From: Aphrophora alni
Taxonomy: Eukaryota > Arthropoda > Insecta > Hemiptera > Aphrophoridae
Assembly (NCBI GenBank): GCA_963513935.1
Contig: OY740765.1
Span: 123,757,362-123,821,361, forward strand
DNA length: 64,000 nt
Direction of reading: 5' to 3'
Below the pieces are notes generated by a model. It was not told the DNA's origin. It saw only the letters and a list, made by a program, of their open reading frames with translations, and did not search any database. Shown piece by piece: positions 17,901-30,577 of this stretch (position 1 is its first letter; each line of letters begins with the position of its first letter). Both the position numbers and the translations under genes were made by a program.

Positions 17901-20337
17901 AAAATCCATTAGCTCGATAACAACTTGAAAATGCATGATAAAAGTTCGAGCTCGATAAAAAGGTCTAGCTTGTAAAAAACTCGAATTCGGTGAAAGCTCG
18001 AGCTCGATTTATCTAAGACTCAGCTTGAACTAATAAATCCGGACTTGCACACTCCTACTTGGTAGCACAATGTAAGAAATTGTGCAAATACTGACTATGC
18101 TTTCTGTTTCACTCAAAACATGATGTGAAGTCAGCAAAGTTTGGGAAGGGGGAGAGAATGGTTTAAATAAGGAAGAATCACAAAAAACCTGCATATTTTT
18201 TGGGATCTCCCACCTAGGCCAGTCTTGTTTCTGGGAAGGGTGAAGTGAGAAAAACCTGCTAGCTATAGAGTCAATCAATTATACAGAAAGAAAAGGTGAT
18301 GAAATTGCCCTTTTCCTTTTGAGGATTCAAGCAAATTCTGTGTTTATATTTAATAAAAGAGGGAATCAATAAATTCTTATGGATATAAAACTGTAGTTTT
18401 TTTTTTTTTTTTAATTTGGAATAACTTAGGATCAGCTGTGCTATTTAAGATCAAGTTTTATGTAAACTAGAAGTAAATGATAATCTTAATAATTTTGTGT
18501 AAGAAGATAAACATTCGATTGTGTTGCAAAAAATATATGGATATAGTTAGTGTATAATAAATAGTCCTAATTAAATGTACCTCTAGTGTTAGCTGATAAT
18601 GGCAAGTGATTTTGTTATTTTATGTCAATATAGACTACAAAATAACACATATAAACAACATATTTTAATTGAACAAATTTGCATCCGGTCAGCGTAATGT
18701 CAGAGATTTATTGCAAAAGAAATACCTCTAAAATAAATCCTACACAAATTAACATTAAGATAAAAATCAGCTAAAAGTAGAAGATTCCAGGATTAGTTCA
18801 TGTTCAATAAGGATTTGTGTTAAGTGTATAGTTATTGAACTAATAAACGTTCCCTGGAAAATACACATAAAGTAATTTTGGAATTTTCCCCGGTGAACTT
18901 TGTTCTAATTGTAGATTAGTAATACTTTTAGTAAGGAAATTCAATGATCGTGCAATATGTTAACCAATAACATTAGTAGTTAAAAAACATTTGAAATTAT
19001 TAACGGTTTTTAAAAATAAGACTGGGAGACTATAAGGCGAGTTTGCTCCCTTAATTTCTATACATAATACAAGGATTATTCAAAAAATCAAATGAATTAA
19101 TATCTTATATTTAAACAAATTCACAAATAAAAATAATTAGTGTACTTCAAAGGCAACATAAGCGGTAAAAACATTAAAAGTCTTTTTGTAAGCAATTGAA
19201 TATTAAATACTTAATAAGTTCAATAACATGTGTAATTTTATATAATTAGGTGTCAGACAGCTGTATACAAAATAATATTACTTATTTTTCTTTTTTTTGC
19301 AAAAAAAAAAAATATAAGGGGATTTTGTAAGACATAAAACATTGTTGTTCAGAATAATCAATTATATATAAGACGGAAAATCATTCCAGAATATTGAGAC
19401 ACAAATTGGACACAAATCAGAGAAATGAACCATGGACACTTTTAGCACTAATTTTCTCACACACCCAGCATATAAGAACCAAAGCCATAGTCAATTAAAA
19501 ATATTAGTCACCATTTTCTCACAAAATTACCGTTAGGAAATAAATATAAACATTCAAACTTTAAACCAATATGTTTGAGCGACAATTGTGGACATTTCAT
19601 AATCAACTAGGACGTCATTAAATAACTGGCTGAGCAAAGCAAGCTTCAAAGTAAATATATTCATTAAAAATTAACAACAATTTATTCTATATAAATCACA
19701 TAATTTGAGGAACGCAATTTAAACAAACTTCACAAAATTCAGCGTACGATTTGTCAATTTCTTATAACCATTGATTGAACTACTTGATCGTTCAGTATTT
19801 CGGTCTCAAGTCAAAATTCAAAAACTCGCCTTCCTGACGTACAATTCAATGTAGAATAATTATGTACAAAGGAGATTGAATTTGAATTGAAAATTCTTTA
19901 CACTCCTTTTCGTACAATCAAACTAAATTACATGTTTCTGCTTACCTTTACCCAAATGGTCGAAATTTTGAAAATCATTTCCCCGTTTATTGTAGAATGT
20001 ACCATTTTATAAAATTTATTGAATATTAAAATTTTCGTTTTAAACTTTGAATTTGAATTACAAATTTTATACTTTCTTTTTCTTCCATTTTAATCGAGCA
20101 TACCTCAATGGAAATTTTCCCACTTTTCTAGATGAAGTGTAACTTTTTTTCCACTTTGTATTACTTTAAAACGACTTAAACATAGTTTGGTGTATGATAA
20201 TATTATCATCAGTCAAATGTAACAACTACCATACAAAATATCAAAATCTTAATGATATTTTACGTACTTTACTCATAACCGTATTCCAATTATACAATTT
20301 GTTTTAATAATTCTTTTTAATCAGAAGAGACTTTTGG
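14940..20337. other. Long non-coding stretch downstream of HP1
   Basis: No exon, RNA gene or coding element could be recognised in these 5.4 kb. Open frames of 60-82 codons on the minus strand (15279-15485, 17281-17463, 18030-18278) have no domain and no gene context. A region rich in AGCTCG/CGAGCT words at 17945-18010, ending CTTGCACACTCCTAC, looks like a fragment of a repeat. A GAAATGAACCATGGACAC string near 19423 resembles the start of family C. Confidence 0.4.
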
Positions 20338-20525
20338 ACATGGAAATTCCAAGAGATACTAGCTGGATCTACACCTTTATTCGTGTAGATTAGATCCCTC
20401 TCTTTTAAACTTCTTATCAGGTCTCTCTTGGTCAACTCATGTTCTCTTTCGAATCTGATGCTATTAGAGTATTCAATTGTTAGAGTGTCTTTATTTTACG
20501 TTATTTTCTTCCTTTTTTTATAACC
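20338..20525 (+). repeat. Dispersed repeat family A, copy 3
   Basis: This is one of the clearest copies. In order it has AGATACTAGCTGGATCTACA, GATTAGATCCCTCTCTT, TATCAGGTCTCTCTTGG, ATGTTCTCTTTCGAATCTGA, TATTAGAGT and TTATTTTCTTCC. It ends in a T run. Confidence 0.75.
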
Positions 20526-20784
20526 AGATTATACTACTTACGTATTACGTATTACTTGCATATTACTTTTTATAATACTACTTTAGCTGAAATTATGAGT
20601 GATATAAGTAGTGCAAATGTACTCTGCGAATGGTACTACATAGCTACCAAAATATTGTCCCTACTTTCCTTGGGAAGACTCCATTCTTGAAGTATGGATT
20701 AACCTTCTATGAATAAAAGAGAGCTAAATATGAAAGTAAAAACAGGTGTAGAATATAGTATTAGAAAAAAAAAAGATGTAAATT

Positions 20785-20789
<5 letters not shown>

Positions 20790-20838
<49 letters not shown>
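20790..20838. repeat. (AT)n microsatellite
   Basis: Uninterrupted alternating AT for about 49 bp. Confidence 0.98.
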
Positions 20839-20843
<5 letters not shown>

Positions 20844-21429
20844 TATTAACATTAGTGTACCCATAAATTCAACTTATTTTCATCAACTACGTTTTTAAAA
20901 TTAATTTTGATGTTGTTTTGTCTTCGAGCCCCTTTAAATTTTCACTTATAACAATAATATTTTATATAACCTACACTTTTCATAATGGAAAATAAAATAA
21001 ATTAGTAGGCAAAATTGTTCTACCAGTTTCTAAGAAATGAATTTAGGACTTTACATAGTAATGTAAAAAAACAAAACAATTTATTTGGTTCTAGTCTTTT
21101 TCAAATGAAATACAAAAATTGATTAATTTGTTTACAAACTATTTTAAAACCAACTTTAATCATAAAGTAAAGTTATTTCCGATGCTACCTAATTAAACCT
21201 AACTTTATTCCAGTAATTATGATAAGCTGAGCTATTGATTAAGGACCTTGTGATTTGTTGCATTTGATTGATAACTAAACTGATTCATTTAGAAATCAGG
21301 TTAATTTATTATTATTGTGTAACCTATAACGGTGAAATAAAACAATAATATGATTGTTAATATATTTTGTTGTAGACTTTAGCACAAATTCTAACACTCA
21401 CCTATCATCCCACAATAAATAAAAACCAA

Positions 21430-21860
21430 CCAGCAGTTAGTTGTCAAAAAGTGAAAATGAACCATGGATGCTGTCTTTGAAAAAATATGTATATATTTAA
21501 ATAGTGCTTAAACTAGCACATTTGTTAATTATTCCTGAAATTTCAAATACTTTACTTGCAAATTTGCACAACAAGTTTGGATCAATAATTTTCATATTCC
21601 ACTAAAATTTGCAAGATCTTAGTACAGCTTATTTTAAGAAAATACACTTTTATAATAGCCTATAGATGATGTATTTTACAGATAATTCAAGAAGTGGCAT
21701 TTTTGAGAGATAACTACCAAAACGTGTTTTGTTTGGATCCGAAGAGGCAACACGAACAAAATTAATCAAAACTGTTTGAGCCGATTTTGAGAAAATCATA
21801 ATGTTCAGTTTCTTTCTTAAATCTACTCCTAAATTTTGAGTTATCGATTTCGTCATCAAA
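21430..21860 (+). repeat. Dispersed repeat family C, copy 3
   Basis: A well-preserved copy beginning AGTTGTCAAAAAGTGAAAAT, GAACCATGG. It continues with TTATTCCTGAAATTTCAAA, TTGCAAATTTGCACA, ATTTTCATATTCCACTAAAA, AGATAATTCAAGAA, TTTTGAGAGATAACT, TTTTGAGAAAATCATAATG and CTAAATTTTGAGTTATCGA. The next copy follows almost directly in the same orientation. Confidence 0.75.
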
Positions 21861-21864
21861 AATT

Positions 21865-22350
21865 CGGTAGGTGTCAGTCAAAAAGCGAATATTGGATGGC
21901 GTCTTTGAACATTTGTGTATATTTAAATAGTTAAATTATTCAAATAAATAATTTGTTTCACTTGTGCTACAAACGCTTCCATGGTGTAAATCGTATTTAA
22001 CTAAAATAACCTTTGAAATGCGGTAGTCAAGGTTTGTTTTTGTTTTCTGTCAATTATTCTTGAAACGTCACATTTTTTTTTTCACTTGCAATTTTGCACT
22101 CGGGTTTGAATCATTAATTTTCACATTTCACTAAAATTCGATTAAAATCAATAAAGTTGATTTTGAGATATTACATCTTTTATAACAGCTCTATAACATA
22201 TATTTTGTTTTTTAGATAATTCAGAAACTGACATTATTTTAGAGATGCCGAACTATTTTGTATGGGTTCTTAGAGGCGGCATAAGGATTATTTTATTGAA
22301 ATCGTTATATCTGATTTTGAGAAAATGATAATTTTATGTTTCTTTCTTAT
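21865..22350 (+). repeat. Dispersed repeat family C, copy 4
   Basis: A head-to-tail partner of the previous copy, starting GTGTCAGTCAAAAAGCGAAT and ending after a TTTTGAGAAAATGATAATT block. It includes TCATTAATTTTCACATTTCA, which is used here as the reference for the uninterrupted sequence at the piggyBac-like insertion site at 38.8 kb. Confidence 0.75.
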
Positions 22351-22595
22351 TGCCAAAACCCCATCGAAAAAATGTAAAACTATGGGGTAATATAATATGT
22401 CCATATATAACATAATATAACTATTTCCGATATAATATGTCCAAAATATAAAAAAAAGGGGGGAAAGATTAATATTGGTTCAGGCGTTTTGCTGTAGAGC
22501 ATTGCATAGACGACGACCGCCTGACTGTCTTTGTTTGGATTCACGGGCACAAAAGGTCTTTATTCAATTTTGTTGATTTATCACATAAATTTTCT

Positions 22596-24370
22596 TCTAC
22601 TATAGTCAAAAGCAACCTATCTTGAGGTGGGAACACCAGTCGAGCTTGGCTAATTAGGGTCGGTCTCGACAGCCCTAAACTAACCCTTATTAATGCCGCA
22701 TCTTTAACATTTTTAGTAATATTTTATATATTTGACCTATTTATATTTTTGGAGGAGAAGCTGAATGATTGAATTTCAGAATAAAGATTTAATGTTTTAT
22801 TTTTGGTTTATATGTTAAATTTTATGTTTATAAAATGTGAGGGATACAAAACAATCTAGTTAACACTTTATAATTTAAGTTTTTTTTAGTTAATTTTTAG
22901 TTTAGTAGGGTAAATTAATTTACATTTTAAAAATAATGCCCTTAATAATACATCGTTCATTAAACAACAGTACATTTTGGTGTATTATTTATTTAATAAC
23001 TTTAAATTTTTCTTCGATACTATTAATATTCATTTTAGTCTAAATTTGTAATAAAGTTTAGATATTATTTATGTTCGATGTTATTGTTTTAATTTTTCAA
23101 ATTTTGTGTAGCTTCATATTTTACATTTTTGGCCTATTTATATTTTTGGAAGATTGAATTTTAGATATAAAAATTTAATGTTTTATTTCCCGGGTTTATG
23201 TGAAATTTTATGTTTAATTAAATGTGAGGGGTTAAAAATAAACAAGTTGACACTTTGAAATTTAGTTTTTACAGCATTATAATTCAAATGTATGTATTTC
23301 CAATAACAGTGGGTTTTAAGTCATTAAATATGAATATCCTTACTACTTCTTTGTGGCTTTATTGTTGTAAACCTTATTATTACAGTGATGTTGATGTTAA
23401 TTCAATTTGGAAAGTTTATAATGTTATTACAGCTTAAGGTTGGCCAAATTTAATAAATTTTGGTATGGATTTTATCAGGAAAGTGTCGTGAAACTAAATA
23501 TGATGCCCATTTTTCATTTTCATAAAAGACATACAGAATTGCAATTTTCTACTAGAGTATGCCGCTGGTTCACTGATGCGGCATTAACATCGGTCAGTAC
23601 CTACCCTAGGCGGTCGAGACCTACCCTAATTAGCCACACTCGACTGGTGTTCCCACCTCAAGATAAGATTCAGTCTCCCCAGCGCCGAGTCTCCCCAGCG
23701 CCGAGTCTCCCCAGCGCCGAGCGGGCTACCTGGCATAATCTGACAGTTTTTGAAACTGTCTCTCAGAAACAAATCTCTCCGATTTTCGACTGGAACACTC
23801 CAAGGCCAGCTGATTTATTTGAATGAATATCCATATATGAGGTTACTATATTCGCATTAACCCCAGGTCGTATATACTTTATAACGAATACCGGTCAATT
23901 GCGGTATAAAGTATAAAAAAGTATACTTCTATATACATAAATATACAAAAATATACATATCTTTGACTTGCAAAACCTGTCTATGTTGCCAAAAAATATT
24001 TGGCAGTTTCCTGTGACTCATAGTGGGGAGAAAGCGAGCCTACCTCGGCTCGTTTCTCGCTTACCAGCTCCTTCGCGCGGGAATAACAACGTTTAACAAA
24101 TGTAATCTCATTACAAATCTCTATTACATTATACTCTTTAGAAACCATGTGTTTCGTTCTTACAATCAATTGATAGTCAAAACGCTGCTTTGAACGGGAA
24201 TTCTGTATGTACGAGACCGTTATTTTAAAAGAGAAGGTATTAACCCTCGTCACTTCTGCATCACTGAGCAGACCCTTTGGTAATTTATGGCCTCGGCGCT
24301 GGGGATACTCATTTGCCCTCGGCGCTGGGGAGACTCCACGTCAAGATAAGTTGCTTTTGACTATAGGTAA
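22596..24370. repeat. Compound foldback structure with internal direct and tandem repeats
   Basis: The left segment 22617-22703 and right segment 23575-23666 are inverted copies (CTTGAGGTGGGAACACCAGT against ACTGGTGTTCCCACCTCAAG; TGCCGCAT against ATGCGGCA). Between them a block of about 150 bp beginning CCTATTTATATTTTTGGA is present twice in direct orientation (22731 and 23129). Just outside the right arm, TCTCCCCAGCGCCGAG stands three times in tandem at 23674-23721. The inverse of that unit occurs at 24292-24305 and 24318-24333. A segment at 24331-24367 is the inverse of 22596-22640. It resembles a Foldback-type or multiply rearranged MITE; no transposase was seen. Open frames at 23440-23826 and 24207-24440 run through these repeats and are not genes. 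Confidence 0.8.
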
Positions 24371-24440
24371 TTTTATGGGCAACATTCTTCCATTCGCTGA
24401 TAATATCGCTGTTTTACAAATGCAAACTAGACCTGAATAA

Positions 24441-25989
24441 TGAGGCATTGTGAAATTTTTAGGTCATTCACGTATTTTATATCACTCCGTGATAAATTTT
24501 TTTGATTTTTAGCGATAACTCTGGAAGTAACTTTTTGGAGTTGAGTTGTATGTGTAGCATACTGCACATAATCAGATGTCAATAAATGGGATTCAAAATT
24601 CTCATAGGTTTATTACCCTAGAAGGATATTTGAGTCAATGAAGAGTCAAAGAGCGTTTATGAATGCTCTCTCTCCTTCCCTGATGTTATGTCCGTTTCTT
24701 TGGAAATTTCCCTGTAATTGATCTGTGAGTTCCTATAAGTTGGTTACAAAATAATGGCGTCAGAACGTACTTTTGGACAAATGGAAGGAAGATTAGTGAA
24801 ATGTACCCCCTTCCCCCTAGTTTTATAAGTTTTCATCTATTTTCATTGAATTTAAAATTTCATCAAATTCTATACAAACTATTATCATGTTAAGTTGGCC
24901 TCTTTTAGTGTTTTACACGTTTACGTTTATTTTGATTGGCAAATTGTAGCTAGCACACCCCCACACTTCTCTCCTCTTATTTCAATAGTTTATTTTTTCA
25001 TGTATACGTAGTTAAGAGAAAGTAAGGTTATGTTTCAAAAAATCAATGTACTAGTTTTTTTAGGACCCCCCCAGTCCTAAAAAGATTCAGTCTGTCGTCT
25101 GTCTTGCTCTACAGCCCAATGCATTTATGGTGGGTTATGTCACAAGTGAATCAAGTTTAGCTCCTATTATATAATTTTTTTTTTCAGATGACGTCCGTGG
25201 CCCCTTTCCACTTTGTGATTGACTACTACCGAACTCACGTTTTTGTTAAGGATTGACTTTGGTTACTTTTTATTTGGTTTTAGGTATTGGTGAGTGAGAA
25301 ACTTGGTACAATATTTTTACACCATTTTATTTATTTATTTTTTTTAATGTTAAAAATAATGGCATTTATATTAATTTTACAGCATGACGTAGGAAGAGGT
25401 CAAGTATGCTACGTGTTTTTTCATTCATGACTAGGGAGTTAATCCATAGTATGAGGTTAAATTTGTCTATGACTTAACAGACAAATAAATAAAAAAATTC
25501 TGGTGTACACAAAAAATAATCCAGTTATCTGATTTACTAGGATATTCATTATCCATTTCTATTATTATAGCCTACGCCCTACATAGATTTTAACAATTGT
25601 AGTGCGCTGCAAGTTGGATTTCTTCAAAAATTCAGCAAAGCTCCACATTTTTATAAACAATATTTCATGTCGAAGTAAGCTATAATTCCCTATCGTAAAA
25701 ATCGAGAATAGGCGTTACAAAATTTGTTTTTAAATAAAACCACGTCATTAAAAAAACTAAATATCATTAACAAAGTTTATTATTTTTACATATTTTGTAT
25801 TACAATGATTGCTTTAAAATTTCAAGTAAAAGTTGTAAAACATTTGTTCATTTAATGTTCTTCATGACTGTGTGTGTAATTTTAGCAATATTTAAGCTTA
25901 AAAACAACCGCCTACAAAAGCAATAACCGATAGTTCCTTAGACATATTTGTTGAAGTGCTAAAATCGCACATACCTATTTATTATTATA
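24441..25989. other. Non-coding stretch
   Basis: No gene was recognised. Near 25285-25320 lies a variant of the dispersed box (GGTGAGTGAGAAAC) seen at 3.5, 10.1 and 47.3 kb. Confidence 0.4.
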
Positions 25990-26366
25990 CCTAAGGCTAT
26001 AAATTTGTCGAACGTTACCACTCGGCCACATCATTTCTTTGTCTTGGTTTGTGGGAATATTTCTGCAATTTTTACAACGTTAAACTATTTTTAGTGCAAT
26101 GGTAGGGTTGTAAACAATACAAACCACACCTTCATCTCAACATTTACAAATGCACAAACTTTCTAAATAAGCTATAAATGTGTCGGACGTTTTCCCTCGT
26201 TAACATCATTTCTTTGTCTTGGTTTGTGGGAATATTTCTGCAATTTTTACAACGTTAAACTGTTTTTCGTGAAATGGTAGGGTAAGTAGACAATACAAAC
26301 TAAATTGTATTTGTGACAAACCACACCTTCATCTCAACATTTATAAGTGCACAAACGTTCTAAATA
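25990..26366 (+). repeat. Two-copy tandem repeat, period 175 bp
   Basis: GCTATAAATTTGTCG starts at 25996 and GCTATAAATGTGTCG at 26171. Both copies contain TTTCTTTGTCTTGGTTTG, TTACAACGTTAAACT, CAATACAAAC and CTTCATCTCAACATTTA in order. The second copy has a short extra segment. Confidence 0.85.
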
Positions 26367-26482
26367 ATATAAAACATTAACAAACTTTCCAAATAATATA
26401 AAACATTAACAAACTTTCTAGATAATAAAAAACAATAACAAACTTTCTAGATAATATAAAAACATTAACAAACTTTCTCACT
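26350..26482 (+). repeat. Minisatellite, about 29-bp unit, five copies
   Basis: The core AAAC(G/T)TTC starts at 26353, 26382, 26411, 26440 and 26470, each followed by TARATAATA-like sequence and ACATTAAC. It runs directly into a family C copy whose edge is the same ACAAACTTTCTCACTC box, so it may have grown from that edge. Confidence 0.85.
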
Positions 26483-26870
26483 CAAAAGTAAAAATGTGAA
26501 AATGAACCATGGGCGTATTTTAGGCTTAAATTTGCCTCGCTTGTGCCATATAGGCCTACGTGTCCTGAACGTAAATCGCATTTTATTGAAATAGAGTTTT
26601 TTAATGACGATCGGTCAAGATTATTTTTTAATTTTTCCCTCAATTATTCCTGAAAAAGAAATTGTGTCTTTTAATTTTAATCCCAAGGCATTTTGGAAAG
26701 ATGACCGCCAATATATATTTGTTTGGGTCAATAGAGGGTACACTTATGCTAAATATAATCTAATAAAAATCATCAAATCAGATTTTGAGAAAATGTTATG
26801 ATACCTACATTCAAATTTTAAAATATTTATAAAGAATAAAATTCCCGAGATGTGGGCAAACTATTCCCAC
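26483..26870 (+). repeat. Dispersed repeat family C, copy 5
   Basis: Starts GTGAAAATGAACCATGGGC and later has CCTCAATTATTCCTGAAAA, a GGGTCAATAGAGGGTACAC region and GATTTTGAGAAAATGTTA. An open frame at 26604-26801 covers only this repeat. Confidence 0.7.
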
Positions 26871-27529
26871 ATTTAATTAAATTATGTTTACTCGTTTGAA
26901 ATATAAAGATCTGCACAGACGACAGACGGAGATTATTTCTAGAAACACCTTTTTTACTCAGAATATCTCAAAACGGATAAGGCCCCAAGCATATAAATTG
27001 TTTCATCCATCGCATAACTTTGTCTCCACTACATAAAGGCTATGTGAGAAAGTAAAAATATTCCAAATAACACATTCATCTTCATTCACAAACATTATAC
27101 ATATATTTGTGACTTAATTAACAGATTATGTATTTAATTAAATGTAGAGTTACAACGCGAGTACCAAATTTGTTTTATCTCTCCATGTTTGTGATTTTTA
27201 GTTTTAAACTATAATTTATTGAAAATAACCTCTGTGAGGTCACTGAACATCGTATCTAAAGATGGAGATGTTTACAAATAAAGTTTGACCATCACAGAGA
27301 GTCTGTGACATGTTTATGGGCAGCAATGTTTACCTCCACCCTCTACAAAAAAAAAAAAACAACCCAAGAGACTGAAAAAGTAAGTGAAGGGTTTTGTTTG
27401 TTCCTGGTAAGGAATGACCACATTTCACACACGTTTAAAACCAAATTCTACAGCTTAACTGCTGCAATATTTTCTTATAAACTATCTTCATTTTGATCTC
27501 TCTCCCTTTGGAAATTGAATTTGCTCAAG
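26871..27529. other. Non-coding stretch
   Basis: No supported feature; one A run near 27345-27359. Confidence 0.4.
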
Positions 27530-27790
27530 CTTTTAGATAAATAATTTTCACTAAAATTTCAACGAAATTGGTAGAACCAACATGAAGAAATTGCGTCTTT
27601 TATAAAGGCTAAGAAGCTACACTTGAGCAAAATTTAATAAAAATCGAAATTTTGTGTTCTTTCTAGTGTCCCAAATATGCTCACATACCAAATTTAATAA
27701 GAATCTGTTCACGTGTTTGGGCACATTCCAAATTCAATTTCCTGGACTCAGGCGACTTTAACATCTATTTATTGACCCATCACATAACTT
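27530..27790 (+). repeat. Dispersed repeat family C, partial copy 6
   Basis: Short matching blocks only: TTTTCACTAAAATTTCAACG with AAATTGGTAGAACC, and AATTTAATAAAAATCG. More diverged than the others. Confidence 0.45.
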
Positions 27791-28600
27791 TCTCTACTAC
27801 GTATAGCCTATATTTCAACAAACTTTGTTCTTATAACTTTCACTTTTAATCCAACTGCTTTTAAAGCATTAAATTATTATATAATTTTCAAGAAAATTAA
27901 AATAAAGTTTTCACATAAAGGTACATCTAATTGGCATTCTTATCTTATATTCAAACACAAACGATAATACGAAATGTGTAAATCATAGAAACTCACTAAT
28001 TTCGATCTGAAAATTTTCTTTTCTTTTAGTTATTTGAATTATTTATGTTAGTAGACTTTATCAGTAAAAAAAAAAAAAATTTAAAGGCACACTTCTAGGA
28101 TTTAGTTTTTGATATTTTTGTATTGCGATATCGATACTCTACTAAATTTTATTACAAGGTAGTATATTCTGAAAAGTTTCATTACAAAGTTTAAATTCTG
28201 AAAATATTAAACTCACATGCATCGTATCAGCTCGAGAAATCAAATTGTTACATGTAAAGTTACTCAATTTATCAACAAAACTATCAAAAATTTTTCAAAA
28301 TGTGGCGGCGCGGCTGTATGCTAAATACGGACTTAATATCTAGTCCAAATGTAAAGTTAAAAGTTATAAATTTGTTCAGAAAAAACACAAACAAAACTAA
28401 CTATGAAAAACTAAGTGATTACGGACATACGAACTTAGTTCTTTAAACGATGCAAGGAAAGGAACACACTAAAAAATATCGAACATAATTTAAATTGTAA
28501 ATTCATATTTCTTTTGTGTCCAAGTCACATTTGTTTGGAATAAAAAAGATTTACCTTGTGTATATTCCGCCAAGTGACTTCTTTCTTGGTATTACAGCTA
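27791..28600. other. Non-coding stretch
   Basis: No gene or repeat could be assigned. Confidence 0.4.
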
Positions 28601-28633
28601 ACGCGTTTCGGAACATCTGCTCTCCATTTTCAG
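28601..28633 (-). other. CTGA...GAAACGCG motif, locus 1 (hammerhead-like core)
   Basis: Read on the minus strand: CTGAAAATGGA, a short spacer, TTCCGAAACGCG. The parts GGA and TCC could pair as a small stem between the two boxes. The same two-box layout recurs at 30694, 46591, 48906 and 57322. It resembles the CUGANGA/GAAA core of hammerhead ribozymes, but the seventh base of box 1 deviates and no complete stem I/III was established. Confidence 0.45.
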
Positions 28634-29607
28634 AATTATTCACTCGCTTAAGGTCTCTACTACATTAAATTTCAATAAAAATCACGAAAAAAAACAATAC
28701 ATTTCACAGACGACACATTTTGACAATTGTTTTTTTACTTTTTGTTGATTTTTATAACCAAGCTTTTGATAGTAGTTCCATAACCACTGAAATAAAAAAT
28801 AACGGTTTCTCAAAATTTGTTCTAATGATACATCATTCGAATGACGAAAAAAACAAAACATTTTGACTTCCAACTCCCCAAAAATGTCGGTTTGGAAAAT
28901 ATCGATAAAAAAATTAACAATCGTGCAAGGTAGCCTACTGTTTCAACAGACCAGACTGTTTCACTACCGATTCGTTCAAATATTGGTTTAATATCAAACA
29001 TAATGCTCAAAAGCAGTGTACCAGTGTTTCAATGTGCCAAATTGAAACTAAATCAGAATTACAGTTCAGAAACAATTAATTGTGGAAAAACAATAATGAA
29101 CAAGGGCAGCCGTCAATAGAAATTCAATTTCAATCAAATTTAATTTAAACGTAAACATACGAAGCGAAGTTTATTTTTATTATTTTGGAAACACTCAAAA
29201 AATCTTCCTAGGTATTGTTATAATAGACTAAATTTCTCAAAAACGACTCTTTCCATTCGTTCAAATTTTGATTTAAACCTAAACTACTGTAATGTGCAAA
29301 AACGGAAGTAAAATAGATTTACGGTTCAGGAGCAATGTACATGGACCATCGTAATTTAAAACTCTATTTCAGTTAAACTAGATTTTCCTAAGATAAGTTA
29401 ACAATATTTATTATATATATGGTGAAGTGTGTTTGTAACCCTTGGTACCGTATTTAATTTTGGCGTTGTGATGAGTCCAATTATTTTCACAAGTTTTCAA
29501 ATACTGTAACGAGAAATTTTAGTCTTGCAATTGCACCATTGGATTTTTTTTATTCTGAAAGTTGTTTTATTATTTGTAGATTTTGTATGTGACCGGAATT
29601 TTTATTA
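28634..29607. other. Non-coding stretch
   Basis: Two overlapping minus-strand open frames of about 62 codons (28682-28873, 28822-29010) have no recognised domain. I see nothing else. Confidence 0.4.
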
Positions 29608-29900
29608 CAGTCGAACCTCATATAATTCAAAAACCTCTCCTATAGTCCATGCCTTACCATTCCCGTGAGAAAACCTCTCCTACTTGAAAACAAAAATTCA
29701 GAATTTAATTCGAAAGTTTAACATTTACGTAATTACCTCTAACTTAACGGACGTCTTAATTACCGGAATTTTAGAAATGTATCCTCTTTAAGTCGGAGAT
29801 TTCTTCTACAACTTAGAGTATTGATACATCGACTTCTATAACTCGAAAATATAAGTTCTGGTCTTTAGCCACTCCAAGGTTACGATCTGACCAAGGTTAG
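29608..29900 (+). repeat. Possible pogo/Tigger-type element terminus
   Basis: The sequence CAGTCGAACCTCATATAATTC at 29609 onward resembles the CAGT(C/A)GAACCTC-type inverted ends of Tc1/pogo elements. It is followed by a region with repeated AACCTCTCCTA and AACTTAGAG-like words. No transposase frame and no matching opposite end could be found. Confidence 0.35.
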
Positions 29901-30577
29901 GAAGGAAAACTGTCACGAGTTTTAGAATAACTAATATTAAAATTACAGAATTGTAAAATATTATGATGTTTTTTTTTCTGCAGATGGTTTGTCACATGGA
30001 GGGAGGTTTGTCACAGATGTGGAGGGAGGGGGACTGCTGTAAAGAAATTTTATGACGTGGAGAACAAAATACTTTTCTCCACAATTATTTCAAATAAGAC
30101 GTATTGTTTTTTTAAATGTAAAATGTCAAGCAATATACAAGTGGTAATTAACATTTTAATAGAACTAAAGTATGGATCAAATTATTCCAAAATAATACAA
30201 TGGAATATAATATGTTAATAATTAAAAATCGTCAACAAATTGAATTTTCGCTGATGTAATTGTTGGTCTTAATTTTCCAATAACTATATTTGTTTTAAAT
30301 TTTAATGCCATGTTTTACATGTCCCGGTTTTTCAGTAGAACTTTTAGAAAAAGTATGATAGCCCTAAACGTGTACCGTGTCAAAAATGAAAGTAAAATCA
30401 TAGATGTGTCTAGTAAAGACTGCAAAGTAGAAACTGTTATTTATAAGTTGATCAGTTGATAGAATACTACAATACCATAACATATTACTTTTAATTTTTA
30501 CAAGATTATGTTATTCATGGTGTATTTTTAATGTTATTAGTACAGTACTTATTGAACTTGATTTGTGAGATGGTATA
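29901..30577. other. Non-coding stretch with one short tandem duplication
   Basis: GGTTTGTCACA with GGAGGGA occurs twice within 29986-30028. No gene was found. Confidence 0.45.

Noticed and set aside
23440..23826. 128-codon open frame
   Set aside because: It runs through the inverted arm and the triplicated 16-bp unit of the compound foldback, shows no domain, and its composition follows the repeats.
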